Below are positions 46,001-54,097 of a DNA stretch of 64,000 nucleotides, one piece after another (positions within the stretch are counted from its first letter, which is position 1; each line of letters begins with the position of its first letter). The translations under genes and the position numbers were made by a program. This stretch comes from Nevskiaceae bacterium (GTDB lineage: Bacteria > Pseudomonadota > Gammaproteobacteria > Steroidobacterales > Steroidobacteraceae): positions 61,457-125,456 of the forward strand of contig VEQP01000003.1 in assembly GCA_018883185.1 (NCBI GenBank). Reading direction: 5' to 3'. The notes under the pieces were generated by a model. The model was not told where the DNA came from and did no database searches. It saw only the letters and a list, made by a program, of their open reading frames with translations.

Positions 46001-46948
46001 TTGTCGCGCATCGAAGCCGGCAAGATGACTCTCGAACCGAAAATCTTGAGCGTAACGGAGGCTGCAATCGGCGCATTGCGCTTGCTCGAGGACACGGCCC
46101 GCACCAAGAGCATCCGCCTCGAGTATCGGCAGCAAGTTGAAACCGAATCGTTGATGATGACTGCGGACGAGCAGCGTGTGCGGCAGATCTTGTTCAATCT
46201 GCTAGGCAACGCAATAAAATTCACCTCTCCCGGAGGGCACGTCATCCTCGAAACCGGTCTGAATCCGACGGCGAGTCACGTTGTTATCTCAGTCACCGAT
46301 ACGGGCGAGGGGATTTCCGCGGAGGCACAGCAGGGACTGTTCGAGCCGTTCACGCAATTCGAGACGTCGACCACCAAGAGAAATGCCGGCAGCGGACTCG
46401 GGCTGTCAATCGTAAAGCGGCTTGTGTCTTTGCACGGCGGCGAGGTGACCGTGCGCAGCGCGCCAGGAGAAGGCAGCACGTTCTCGGTGATGTTTCCCTA
46501 TGGCGCTGATCGCGTGTCACGCGACGCCGTGTTGCCGAAGAGTAGGCCGGCGGCTGATGATGTTGTTTCGGCGCCGACGGTGCGTCAGGCTCGAGTGCTG
46601 GTTGCCGAAGACAATCCGATGAACGTCGTGCCGTTACGCGACTTTCTGATGGCCAATGGTTATTTGATCGATGTGGTCGGCAACGGTGTCGAAGCAGTTA
46701 CTGCAGCGTCAAATGTTCGGTATGACATAGTACTGATGGATATACAGATGCCTGAGATGGATGGTCTCGAGGCGACCCGACGGATAAGGGAAGTGTCTGG
46801 ATACGCAAACACGCCGATCATAGCGTTGACTTCCTTCGCCATGGCGGGCGATCGCGAGCGTTGTCTTGCTGCCGGCATGACGGACTACATGTCAAAGCCG
46901 TTTTCCTTCAGGGCTCTCGGCCAACTGCTGCGGTCGCTGCTGGTCTGA
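43067..46948 (+). CDS. hybrid sensor histidine kinase (degenerate REC, GAF/PAS, HisKA, HATPase, REC), paralog 1
   Basis: About 1293 residues from a GTG at 43067; an in-frame TTG at 43055 is equally possible. In order: a receiver-like N-terminus (about 10-125) whose phospho-Asp position is Asn (DLAILNS); a GAF-type domain; two PAS domains (about 295-410 and 415-525, RNEAGEHIGFVGYQRDAAP); two GAF-like domains (about 545-870); HisKA with SHELRTPLN; HATPase with NAIKF, DTGEGI and GSGLGLSIVKRL; and a C-terminal receiver with VLMDIQMPEMDG. There are no transmembrane helices, so it is cytoplasmic. It is closely similar to the next gene in its kinase and receiver parts. Confidence 0.93.
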   Translation: MSQTAVNQQRRILVVDHDQELQRYLEQVIAGGSLAGWPVQIDWCPSYVEAGQCLETRSYDLAILNSRPSTADVALELIRRIESEPRHVSLRVVVRSDALDDRHASRAVIDHWLRSDVDPQLLRASIVRCLRTQAKERLLEETRRIYAKFLLTPLDRTVFEDFLSILIRASASLGGFVLRTHAGERAHLPPELRASCFSEASSCPTSLEEILRQFDTSISTVVASARQIRTPPPQSSVVLPLFSHDKVIGVVGLVGRSSAYEETLDQTLQDVLLTLGATLAAHEGVARHTAIEERLRRIVGLIEKAPLAVINCDVNRRIQSVNAAFTALTGYEQADVVGRDPGHVLQGTDTSPKTRAKIGESLRRQEKVDVEILNYRKNGEPFWVELTITPTRNEAGEHIGFVGYQRDAAPRRQASKERFESLFRRSPALMMVTSLPGHVIEDVNESFATAIGQDASKLIGQSFCNLLESPDASGFDAAMSAQPDGFVRSLEVRPRLAEGGFGYWSCSAEPIEMDGWARALWVINDVTGIRRAAERVSQAMRLQQVLARISAAGVEPVAIQKYLQDSLVLIGQVLNATRVSVLELVEGGVLRPSNIWRSSDVNVSKDDLSDVPYEATTWWLDAVSSAGVARYSSVRQMSPGVHRDLLIGKGIKSVVVSALASKDAPIGLLTVSDVREERDWSAEECELVQAAAQVISGVIERTLDQQRAAQRAERKAFMGKILTEIAMSPWMAEGNVAALADQMTRRLARGLGINRVGVWLFSDDLSELRNVTTYLRESDRSERGGVLPATAYGPELAALRNVKCIAALDAESEPRFHGYIEPYLRPLQIVSMLDAVIGPGDRPMGVVCFEQTRLPRDWDEDDIQLACQFADQLAVTVANAARREAEQSLRRTNLELAEASLRAREMALAAERANVAKSEFLANMSHELRTPLNSVLGMTEVLQMGNVYGPIGDRQRRALDQIRESGNHLLNLISEILDLSRIEAGKMTLEPKILSVTEAAIGALRLLEDTARTKSIRLEYRQQVETESLMMTADEQRVRQILFNLLGNAIKFTSPGGHVILETGLNPTASHVVISVTDTGEGISAEAQQGLFEPFTQFETSTTKRNAGSGLGLSIVKRLVSLHGGEVTVRSAPGEGSTFSVMFPYGADRVSRDAVLPKSRPAADDVVSAPTVRQARVLVAEDNPMNVVPLRDFLMANGYLIDVVGNGVEAVTAASNVRYDIVLMDIQMPEMDGLEATRRIREVSGYANTPIIALTSFAMAGDRERCLAAGMTDYMSKPFSFRALGQLLRSLLV

Positions 46949-46960
46949 CGGCGTATATCG

Positions 46961-49450
46961 ATGACCAAAACACACACGGTACTGCTCATCAGTGACGACA
47001 CGGCAGGCTCGGCTCACTGTGGTGAGGTGCTTGCAGACGAGTTCGTAATCCAGCGAGGAGCGCCTCGCGGCGGAGTGCACCTCGACCCGGTCGACGCACT
47101 TGCAGATCTGGTTATCCTCGAAATTCGGAATGGAAGTTTCGACGTATCTAGGCTTCTGCGGAGCGTCAACCCGCCAACTCGTGTGCAACCCGTGCCGATC
47201 ATAGTCGTCACCGCCAATCACTCGAGCGACAGTGAAGCGCGACTGCTGGCGGAAGGTGCAGACGACGTGCTGCGTGCACCGGTCGATGCGGCTGTGCTCA
47301 AGGCCCGGGTCCGACGCTGTTTGGAGCGAGTTTTCCCCACCGCCCAGTCGGAGCGATTTGCCGAATACAGGGCGCTGATCCGGCAACTGGCCATCTCATT
47401 CATCTCGACCTATGCGGATGACGCCGACCCCGGCACTGACGCCGCGTTGCAGATGATCGGCCGATTTCTCCACGCCGATCGGGCCTACGTTTTCGCGTAC
47501 CACCACGACTCACGGTCCACTAGCAATACGCACGAGTGGTGTGCCGATGGCATCGTGCCGCAGGTCGAGTCGCTCCAAGGCATTCCCATGGATGCCGTTC
47601 CGGAATGGGTCGGTCCCCACTCAGCGGGTCGTTCGTTGATCATCGAATCGGTACCTGATCTGCCCTCTGGTAATTTGCGCGAGATACTCATGCCGCAGGG
47701 CATCAACAGTTTGATCGCCGTACCGTTGATGGACGGCAGCGACTGTCAGGGGTTCGTCGGTATCGACATCGTCGGCCGGAGTCAGACGTTCGGCGCCGAA
47801 GAGCATGAAATGCTGCTTTTTTTCGCCCAATTACTGGTCAGCGTCAATCGACGCCGTAGGGTAGACGCCACGCTGAGAAAGTTGTCACTTGCGGTCGAGC
47901 AGAGCAGCGAAGCCATCATCATCACGGACGTGGCCGGGTCGATCGAATACGTCAACGACACCTTCGTACGTCAAACCGGGTTCGACCGCAGCGAAGTAAT
48001 GGGTCGCACTCCGTCGATGCTGGCATCGGGAAAGACTGCGCCGCAGACCTACGAGCAGATGTGGCGCGCACTTCGCGCGGGCAAAGCGTGGAAAGGGCAG
48101 TTTCTCAATCGGCACAAGCAAGGCCATGAGTACTACGTGTTCTCGATCATCACGCCTTTATCCAACTCGAAACGGGAAATCACCCACTTCGTAGCAGTCA
48201 ATGAGGACGTCACCGAGAAAAAGCGGATCGGGCAAGAGTTGGACCGACATCGACATCAGCTCGAGGAACTCGTAGAACAGCGAACGTCCGATCTGCAACT
48301 TGCCAAAGAGGTGGCGGAACAAGCGAATCGGGCCAAGTCGGAGTTCCTGGCCAACATGAGCCATGAACTGCGTACGCCGCTGAACTCCGTGCTTGGCATG
48401 AGCGAAGTGCTGCAGATGGGCGACGTCTACGGCCCGCTCAACGACAGGCAGTTCAACGCTCTCGAGCAAATCCGGGAAAGCGGGCAGCATCTACTTAAGC
48501 TGATCAGCGAGATTCTCGATTTGGCACGAATCGAGGCAGGTAAGTTCACGCTGGATCTTCAGTCCGTGGATGTCTCCAAAGCGGCCGTTGGTGCATTGCG
48601 ACTGATGGAGCAGACCGCCCACGCCAAGACTATCCAACTCGACTATCGTCAAGGCTTGGAGGCGCAGGGCGCATCGATGGTTGCTGATGAACAGCGCGTC
48701 CGGCAGATCCTTTTCAACTTGTTGGGTAATGCAATCAAGTTCACTCCGTCCGGTGGGTCGGTGTCGTTGCAGGTTCGGCTCGACCGGGCTGCCGAGCGCG
48801 TGTGTTTCGCGGTCAGCGACACGGGCGAGGGCATTCCGCTCGAGGCTCAAACTCGATTATTTCAACCGTTCACGCAGTTCGAGACTACGACGACGAAGCG
48901 ACATGCCGGGAGCGGCCTTGGGTTGTCCATCGTCAAGCGCCTGATGGACATGCACGGGGGCGAAGTGACGGTGCGCAGTGTCGTGGGTGAGGGTAGCGTC
49001 TTTACGGTCCACTTCCCGTGGAAAGCGCCTGACAGAGTGACTGCTCCCGCCATGGTTGCGAGCCCGTACTCCGCGATGCACAAGACGGTGTTGATCGTCG
49101 AAGACAACGCGATGAACGTTGTTCCACTGAGGGATTATCTTGAAGCCAACGGGTATGCGGTGGACGTCGCGACCGATGGCACCCAGGCGTTGGCGCGTGC
49201 GGCTAAACGCGAGTACGACGCCATCTTGATGGATCTACAGATGCCAGAAATGGATGGGCTCGAAGCGACCCGGCAGTTGCGGCGGATCCCCGGGCATGAC
49301 GCAACGCCGATCATCGCATTGACATCTTTCGCCACTCCGGGCGATCGGGAGCGTTGCCTCGCTGCGGGCATGAACCACTACATGCCGAAGCCAATTTCCT
49401 TTCGAGCTCTCGGCGAGTTGTTGAAGACGGCGGTTCAGCGGCCAAAATGA
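46961..49450 (+). CDS. hybrid sensor histidine kinase (degenerate REC, GAF, PAS, HisKA, HATPase, REC), paralog 2
   Basis: The 829-residue protein starts at ATG 46961, 12 bases after paralog 1. The N-terminal receiver-like domain has Glu at the phospho-site (DLVILEIRN), a possible phospho-mimic. Then come a GAF-like domain (about 135-290), a PAS domain (about 305-420, AVNEDVTEKKRIGQELDRH), HisKA (SHELRTPLNSVLGMSEVLQM), HATPase (NAIKFTPSGG, DTGEGI, GSGLGLSIVKRL) and a receiver (ILMDLQMPEMDG). Its HisKA/HATPase/REC core aligns almost residue by residue with paralog 1, indicating local duplication. The input signal is unknown. It converges on the H-NOX operon. Confidence 0.93.
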   Translation: MTKTHTVLLISDDTAGSAHCGEVLADEFVIQRGAPRGGVHLDPVDALADLVILEIRNGSFDVSRLLRSVNPPTRVQPVPIIVVTANHSSDSEARLLAEGADDVLRAPVDAAVLKARVRRCLERVFPTAQSERFAEYRALIRQLAISFISTYADDADPGTDAALQMIGRFLHADRAYVFAYHHDSRSTSNTHEWCADGIVPQVESLQGIPMDAVPEWVGPHSAGRSLIIESVPDLPSGNLREILMPQGINSLIAVPLMDGSDCQGFVGIDIVGRSQTFGAEEHEMLLFFAQLLVSVNRRRRVDATLRKLSLAVEQSSEAIIITDVAGSIEYVNDTFVRQTGFDRSEVMGRTPSMLASGKTAPQTYEQMWRALRAGKAWKGQFLNRHKQGHEYYVFSIITPLSNSKREITHFVAVNEDVTEKKRIGQELDRHRHQLEELVEQRTSDLQLAKEVAEQANRAKSEFLANMSHELRTPLNSVLGMSEVLQMGDVYGPLNDRQFNALEQIRESGQHLLKLISEILDLARIEAGKFTLDLQSVDVSKAAVGALRLMEQTAHAKTIQLDYRQGLEAQGASMVADEQRVRQILFNLLGNAIKFTPSGGSVSLQVRLDRAAERVCFAVSDTGEGIPLEAQTRLFQPFTQFETTTTKRHAGSGLGLSIVKRLMDMHGGEVTVRSVVGEGSVFTVHFPWKAPDRVTAPAMVASPYSAMHKTVLIVEDNAMNVVPLRDYLEANGYAVDVATDGTQALARAAKREYDAILMDLQMPEMDGLEATRQLRRIPGHDATPIIALTSFATPGDRERCLAAGMNHYMPKPISFRALGELLKTAVQRPK

Positions 49451-49454
49451 CCGC

Positions 49455-49817
49455 TTAGTTGAGCAACTCCCGGGCCTTGGCCAGGAGTTCGCGCGGCATG
49501 GCCGGCTTGATCATGTAGGCATCGCAGCCTGCCGCCTGGCACCGCTGATAGTCGTCCGCCATCGCGTAGGAAGTTACAGCCAAAACGGGCGTCCGCGCCA
49601 AGGCGTCTATTTTCCTGATACGGCGCGTGGCCTCGTAGCCATCGAACACGGGCAGTTGAATGTCCATGACAATCAGGTCCGGTTGGTATGACTCGGCGAG
49701 GCTTACGGCAGCCGCGCCGTCGGTCGCACTGCACACGTCAAACCCTTCAGCAGTGAACAGCACCCGCATCATCTCGAGATTGTCCGGTGTGTCTTCGACA
49801 ATGAGTATTTTTTTCAT
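49455..49817 (-). CDS. single-domain response regulator
   Basis: The 120-residue protein starts at 49817, overlapping the preceding kinase by ATGA. The longer frame to 50081 lies inside the kinase. It has receiver features: acidic pair ED (8-9), phospho-Asp52 in VMDIQLP, Thr in AVTSYAM and Lys in MIKPAMP. There is no output domain, so it works by protein contact, as a phosphate sink or as a relay. It is the third gene of the H-NOX operon and the natural partner of the kinase. It converges on the hybrid kinase gene with a 4-base gap. Confidence 0.92.
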   Translation of the reverse strand: MKKILIVEDTPDNLEMMRVLFTAEGFDVCSATDGAAAVSLAESYQPDLIVMDIQLPVFDGYEATRRIRKIDALARTPVLAVTSYAMADDYQRCQAAGCDAYMIKPAMPRELLAKARELLN

Positions 49818-51094
49818 TCTTTGCGATCCGGAGCGGGGATATCTAAAGGAAGGGTAACCCGAAATACAGATCCCTCGCCAATTTTTGACTCGACCCCCAT
49901 ATTGCCACCATGCAGTGCGACGATTTTCGACGCGATGGACAAGCCTAGGCCAGCCCCTACGGTTACACCGCCCGGCAGTTTTACCTGCTGAAAGTCTCTG
50001 AAGATGCGTGCCTGATCCTGTGGCGCAATGCCAGGGCCGGTATCGCGAACTTCGAAGATCACCGCCCCTGAGTTTTGCCACACCGCGAAGGTCACCGATC
50101 CGGCGGCGGTGAACTTGATGGCATTGCCGATGAGGTTGATCATGACTTGGGTGATGCGCAGTTCGTCACCCATGACGTCGCCGATATCCGGATCAATCTG
50201 CGCAACGAAGGTCAACCCCTTTTGAGTCGCCAAACCCTCGGTCGCGGCTACCACTTTTTCGCAGGTGGTACGAAAGTCGTACTTCGCGATCGACAGCGTC
50301 AGTTGCCCCGCCTCGATCACCGACATGTCGAGGATCTTGTTGATGAGATCGAGAAGGTGGCGTCCATTCACCTGCATTCGGTCCAGCACGCCGATCGCCG
50401 TCTGCGGGATGGCGCCGTAGTAGCCATCGACCAGCATTTCGGAGTAGCCGAGGATGGCGTTCATTGGTGTGCGCAACTCGTGGCTGACATGAGACAAGAA
50501 CCGTGACTTGGCGTCACTTGCTGCCTCGGCGGCCTGACGCGCGCGGATGAGTTCGGCTTCACCTCGGAGTCGTTCGTTCAGCGTTTCTAGCTGTCGCGAT
50601 CTTTCTCTTGCTTTCTGGGTGAGTCGATCGGCATCGGCGAGTGTCAGCTGACTGTTTCGCAATACCAGCAACAGGTCACTCAAGTGGTTATGCGGCGGAA
50701 TATCCCGCAATTTGACGCCAAGGTTAACGAGATCGTCCGCGCGTGTAACGACAGGCCATCCGAGGAAATACAGGATGTCCTCACCGCGGAACTGAAACTG
50801 ACCTTTCAGCACTCTTGCCGACGATTGTCGGTGCTTCAGCATTACCGACCGATTGGAGCGCCAAGTGGTCCGATCTATCCGTGTGTCGCCCTGCCGCACA
50901 CCGTGTAACTCGAAAACATCGAGCAACGGCTGCCCCGCTTTGAGCTCGGGTGCCAGCACACCGGCCATAGGGCCCCAGCGATGTAGGGTCAGCGAGGAAT
51001 CGGTGACGATGATGAAAGGAAACAGCTCAAACAGCAGCGCTTCCGTATCGTTGCCCGACTCAGGCATATCGTACGAAGAACGAGTCATGGTCAT
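49814..51094 (-). CDS. H-NOX-associated sensor histidine kinase (HNOBA-type)
   Basis: The 426-residue protein starts at 51094 with an AAGGA site 8 bases before it; that start lies 35 bases inside the H-NOX gene. The N-terminal ~150 residues (FPFIIVTDSSLTLHRWGPMA) match the heme-NO-binding-associated (HNOBA) PAS-like domain of H-NOX-coupled kinases. A coiled coil (about 150-200) leads to HisKA with SHELRTPMN and HATPase with NAIKFTAAG, DTGPGIAP and GAGLGLSIASKI. NO binding to the co-encoded H-NOX is expected to control autophosphorylation, as in other proteobacteria. No membrane helices are seen. Confidence 0.9.
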   Translation of the reverse strand: MTMTRSSYDMPESGNDTEALLFELFPFIIVTDSSLTLHRWGPMAGVLAPELKAGQPLLDVFELHGVRQGDTRIDRTTWRSNRSVMLKHRQSSARVLKGQFQFRGEDILYFLGWPVVTRADDLVNLGVKLRDIPPHNHLSDLLLVLRNSQLTLADADRLTQKARERSRQLETLNERLRGEAELIRARQAAEAASDAKSRFLSHVSHELRTPMNAILGYSEMLVDGYYGAIPQTAIGVLDRMQVNGRHLLDLINKILDMSVIEAGQLTLSIAKYDFRTTCEKVVAATEGLATQKGLTFVAQIDPDIGDVMGDELRITQVMINLIGNAIKFTAAGSVTFAVWQNSGAVIFEVRDTGPGIAPQDQARIFRDFQQVKLPGGVTVGAGLGLSIASKIVALHGGNMGVESKIGEGSVFRVTLPLDIPAPDRKE

Positions 51095-51632
51095 CGCCGC
51101 GATCCTTGAACGTCAACTGCCGGATCTCCACCGTACATTTCAGCCGTTCTGCGAGTCCCTCGACGAGGCCAATGACCATTGGAGCAAGCCCTGAGCGTTT
51201 CGAGTAGTAATGCAAGGTCAACGCCTTGTCATCAATATCTGTGCAGCTGAACTGCGGTGGCTGCATGCCCTGATCCGGTTTCACCGATCCGTACATGGGG
51301 AAGATGGTGCCGAGCCTGAAGTGCATCTCATCGAGGTTGGAGAGTACCTCCGTGAGGTTGTCGCCGGCCTCATCGAGCAAGGGGCCATAGCCTTCCCCGC
51401 CTGTGTAGCGGACCCAGAAGAGGCCGAAGGCGCGCAAGAGATCCGGCACCGGTTTCCCCAGCACTTCGCTGGCGGCACCCACGAGCGAATACGTCATGGA
51501 GTCCGGGTACGTTTCCATCCGAACAAACATCTCGACGTCGACATCGGCCTTGCGCAGGACGGCTCGCCAAGTGTCTTGACCGTGATAGGTCAAGACCATG
51601 TCTTCGAGCGCTCGATTGATCATTCCGTACAT
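51060..51632 (-). CDS. H-NOX heme nitric-oxide sensor
   Basis: The 190-residue protein begins MYGMINRALEDMV, the standard H-NOX start, with an AAAGGA site 7 bases before it. The proximal heme ligand is His104 in NLDEMHFRLG. The heme-propionate motif YxSxR is YYSKR (142-146) and is intact. H-NOX domains bind NO (and in anaerobes O2) through ferrous heme. In facultative proteobacteria stand-alone H-NOX proteins regulate a neighbouring kinase or diguanylate cyclase. The gene order H-NOX, kinase, receiver with overlapping ends supports an NO-responsive two-component system. Confidence 0.95.
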   Translation of the reverse strand: MYGMINRALEDMVLTYHGQDTWRAVLRKADVDVEMFVRMETYPDSMTYSLVGAASEVLGKPVPDLLRAFGLFWVRYTGGEGYGPLLDEAGDNLTEVLSNLDEMHFRLGTIFPMYGSVKPDQGMQPPQFSCTDIDDKALTLHYYSKRSGLAPMVIGLVEGLAERLKCTVEIRQLTFKDRGDDHDSFFVRYA

Positions 51633-51662
51633 GAGGTGTCCTTTGGAGCAATATCTGCGGGT

Positions 51663-51678
51663 CGATAATAGGATATCG
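51663..51678. promoter_or_regulatory. inverted repeat in the H-NOX/cyclase divergent region
   Basis: CGATA and TATCG arms are separated by 6 bases in the 63-base gap between the divergent H-NOX and cyclase starts. The position suits an operator or an AT-rich promoter element shared by both genes. It is short, and chance is possible. Confidence 0.3.
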
Positions 51679-51695
51679 GCGTAACATCCCCAACC

Positions 51696-52799
51696 ATGAA
51701 GCAGAGCCTACACCCGGCCGATCTCGATCTAAGTCAGTGCACGGTGCTGGTGGTCGACGACTCGCCGGACAACGTGGCCTTGCTGACCACTTTGTTGCAA
51801 AGACACTATCAAGTCAAAGTCAGTACATCGGGTACCGAAGCCCTGCGGGTCGCGATGTCGCATGAGCCGCCGGATCTGATTTTGCTCGATGTCATGATGC
51901 CGGATCTCGATGGCTATGAAGTATGTCGACGCCTTCGGGAAGACGAAGCGACCTCCGGCATCCCCATCATCTTTCTTACTGGCCTCATGAGCTCGTCAGA
52001 CGAGAAGCGCGGCCTTGAGCTCGGGGCCATGGACTATCTCACTAAGCCCATCAGCCCGCCCTTGGTGCTGGCTCGTACCCGTAATCATCTACTGATGAAG
52101 GCGCTGCGTGATCGGGATCATCGACGCATGGAGATGCTCGACCGCGAGAAGCAACTCCTCGAGATCGAGCAACTGAAAACGGAGCGTTTACTACTCAACA
52201 TCTTGCCGTCGCGTATCGCTGATCGCCTCAAGCGCGGTGAAAAGGACATTGCGGCCAACTATCCTGACGCCAGCATCCTATTCAGTGATATCACCGGTTT
52301 CACGGAACTCGCGGCACGCATGCCCGCCACGCGCGTGGTGCAAGCGCTGAACGGACTGTTCACCCGATTCGATCAGCGCGCGGACCGACTCGGTATTGAA
52401 AAGATCAAGACGATCGGTGACTCGTGGATGGCGGCAGGCGGATTGCCGATTCCACGGCCCGACCACGCAGAACTCTGTGCGGAAATGGCGCTCGGCATGT
52501 TCGAGGATCTGCGTGCTTTCAATCGCGACGAGCGTCTCGATTTACAAATTCGCATCGGTATCAGTACGGGTCCAGTGGCGAGTGGCGTGATCGGCTACAC
52601 CAAATTCGCGTACGACGTATGGGGACATACCGTCAACACGGCAAGTCGCATGGAGTCGACCGCGGAATCCGGGCGAATTCAACTGTCCGCTTCGACTGCC
52701 GAAGCAATCAAAAAATCGTTCCGCGTCGAGCCTCATGGCGAGGTCGACTGCAAGGGCATCGGCTCTGTATCTACTTTTTGGTTGCTTGGCAGGCGCTGA
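51696..52799 (+). CDS. receiver-class III nucleotidyl cyclase (adenylate-type residues)
   Basis: The 367-residue protein has a receiver domain (about 14-130, phospho-Asp65 in LLDVMMP), a connecting helix with LLNILPSRIADRL (165-178), and a class III cyclase domain (about 190-365). The metal Asp residues are 198 (FSDITGFTEL) and 242 (TIGD). The base-selecting residues are Lys238 in EKIKTIGD and Asp307 in YDVWGHTVN. These are adenylate-type, where guanylate cyclases have Glu and Cys. Asn314 and Arg318 (NTASRM) are present. It should make cAMP when its receiver is phosphorylated. It diverges from the H-NOX operon, so NO control of cAMP is a plausible inference. Confidence 0.9.
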   Translation: MKQSLHPADLDLSQCTVLVVDDSPDNVALLTTLLQRHYQVKVSTSGTEALRVAMSHEPPDLILLDVMMPDLDGYEVCRRLREDEATSGIPIIFLTGLMSSSDEKRGLELGAMDYLTKPISPPLVLARTRNHLLMKALRDRDHRRMEMLDREKQLLEIEQLKTERLLLNILPSRIADRLKRGEKDIAANYPDASILFSDITGFTELAARMPATRVVQALNGLFTRFDQRADRLGIEKIKTIGDSWMAAGGLPIPRPDHAELCAEMALGMFEDLRAFNRDERLDLQIRIGISTGPVASGVIGYTKFAYDVWGHTVNTASRMESTAESGRIQLSASTAEAIKKSFRVEPHGEVDCKGIGSVSTFWLLGRR

Positions 52800-53123
52800 T
52801 CAGGTTCCCGGCAAACCTTCGAGTACGGTCACGAAGAAGGTGCCTTTGCCTTCTCGTAATTTCTTTGCAGCCGCGTATTCGGCCGAGTTCCAGAACCCCC
52901 AGGCGGCTTCCTTCGAGGGGAAGCGCGCGAGCAGGATGCTCTCCTGCCGGGGGTCACCTTCGGCGACCTGCACTTTTTGTGCAGGCGTGACGGTCAGGTA
53001 GTAGCCACCCCATTTCTTGTACAGGGGTGGCAGTGCCGCGTTGTAGGGCTTGAAACCTTCAAGGTCGGTGACTTTGCCTTGCACCAAAAGATAGCCCGGG
53101 GGCGTTGCAGAGGGATCGCTCAT
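52800..53123 (-). CDS. DUF1330 family protein
   Basis: The 107-residue soluble protein has the DUF1330 pattern (GYLLVQGKVTDLEGFKPYNA, FPSKEAAWGFWNSAEY), a dimeric ferredoxin-like alpha+beta barrel fold of unknown function. Its stop codon is directly adjacent to the cyclase stop on the other strand with no base between them. The start overlaps the GST stop by ATGA, so it is the second gene of a two-gene unit. Confidence 0.85.
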   Translation of the reverse strand: MSDPSATPPGYLLVQGKVTDLEGFKPYNAALPPLYKKWGGYYLTVTPAQKVQVAEGDPRQESILLARFPSKEAAWGFWNSAEYAAAKKLREGKGTFFVTVLEGLPGT

Positions 53124-53728
53124 TTAATGAGCCCCTCGGCTTTCATGGCGGCCTGCACCGCGGGTCGTCCGGCGATGCGTCCGTGGTAAGCCTTCAGCTG
53201 CGGCCATTGACCGAGATCCATGCCCACGTAACCCAGCCAACCTAACACCGTGAACAGGTACGCATCAGCGACCGTGAATGTGTCGCCGAGCAGGAAGCTC
53301 CGAGTGCCAAGATCGTTTTCGATGAAGCCCAACCGACGCGAGAGGTTGGCCTTGGCTGCGGCTTTTTGCTCGTCCGTCGTTCCTGGCGTGAAAAAAGGGC
53401 CGAAGTTTTTGTGGACCTCTGAGTTGATGTAACCGAGCCACTCGTGCAGGCGGTAACGGGCCATCGTTCCGGCCGCGGGCGCCAGCCCGGATGCCGGCTT
53501 GAGGTCTCCAACGTACGGCAGAATCGCGGTGCCTTCGGTCAGGACCGAACCGTCGTCCAGCTTCAACGCGGGCACATAACCCTTGGCCGTAATGTTCGAA
53601 TAGTCCTCACCGCCGGCCGTTTTCTGGCCGCGCCCTTCTACCTTGATCGCTTCGAAGGCAATGCCCGCCTCGTGAAGGGCGATATGTGACGCGAGCGAAC
53701 AGGCACCGGGCGCGAAATACAACTTCAT
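53120..53728 (-). CDS. glutathione S-transferase
   Basis: The 202-residue protein has an N-terminal thioredoxin-like domain starting MKLYFAPGACSLASHIAL, with Cys10 at the beta-class GST position, the GSH-binding cis-Pro in YVPAL, and the SVLTEGTAIL segment. The C-terminal helical domain has FTVADAYLFTVLGWL. It is a cytosolic beta-class GST, likely in detoxification. It is the last chromosomal-style gene before the tRNA-associated element. Confidence 0.93.
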   Translation of the reverse strand: MKLYFAPGACSLASHIALHEAGIAFEAIKVEGRGQKTAGGEDYSNITAKGYVPALKLDDGSVLTEGTAILPYVGDLKPASGLAPAAGTMARYRLHEWLGYINSEVHKNFGPFFTPGTTDEQKAAAKANLSRRLGFIENDLGTRSFLLGDTFTVADAYLFTVLGWLGYVGMDLGQWPQLKAYHGRIAGRPAVQAAMKAEGLIK

Positions 53729-53834
53729 GTGAATTCTCTCAGTTGAGGTTGGCGATCCACAGGATCGGGACCTAAGGATGATGCCCGCACAACGCAGCGA
53801 ACGGGTGTCGGCGTTGGTAAACTGTCCGCCCGGC

Positions 53835-53893
53835 GGGCCCGTAGCACAGCGGTTAGTGCAGGGGACTCATAATCCGTTCAACCAAACGGGCCG
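53835..53893 (+). pseudogene. tRNA-Ile(CAU) remnant (degenerate)
   Basis: The first ~40 bases match the intron-bearing tRNA at 54061 base for base, except one C/T change in the acceptor stem. They include the D-arm and anticodon loop CTCATAA. After ATCC, about 11 bases of variable and T-stem region are missing, so the anticodon stem (fourth pair) and T-arm cannot form. The 3' end CGGGCC still complements the 5' GGGCCCG, showing that it was once a complete gene with its own compensated acceptor stem. It is therefore not a functional tRNA. Confidence 0.75.
53841..53871 (+). repeat. 31-bp direct repeat, copy 1 (tRNA 5' half)
   Basis: This copy is identical over 31 bases to 54067-54097. It runs from the D-arm through the anticodon, ending at CTCATA. 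It could mark an attachment core used by the adjacent integrase, since many tyrosine recombinases cut at tRNA anticodon loops. Confidence 0.7.
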
Positions 53894-54066
53894 GAGAAAA
53901 AAAGGCTGCGGCCTCATGGAGTTAGCGCGAGAATACGCTCTGAGGGTGCTTACACACCGCTTACACACCTTTTAGAGCTATTTTTAATGGCATTTTAGAG
54001 GTGGATGCGGGGCGCTCAGTCAGCATCAAGATGAGGAGGATCGGTAGCGATTTCAAGTGTGGGCCT

Positions 54067-54097
54067 GTAGCACAGCGGTTAGTGCAGGGGACTCATA
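54067..54097 (+). repeat. 31-bp direct repeat, copy 2
   Basis: Partner of 53841-53871, 226 bases away. The identity stops one base into the intron (the A at 54097 is shared by the intron 5' end and A37 of the uninterrupted copy). Confidence 0.7.

Larger units (their letters stand above)
53729..54060. other. gap between GST and the intron-bearing tRNA
   Basis: This 332-base stretch has no supported protein gene. It holds the promoter side of the leftward GST operon, the tRNA-Ile(CAU) remnant at 53835-53893, and about 165 bases of AT-richer sequence with a direct TTACACACC pair near 53951-53969 (gcTTACACACCgcTTACACACC). The latter could be an integrase arm-type site. Composition changes here from the chromosomal high GC to that of the element. 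Confidence 0.6.

Noticed and set aside
53835..53893. A second functional tRNA
   Set aside because: The anticodon stem and T-arm cannot form and about 11 bases are missing compared with the intact copy.
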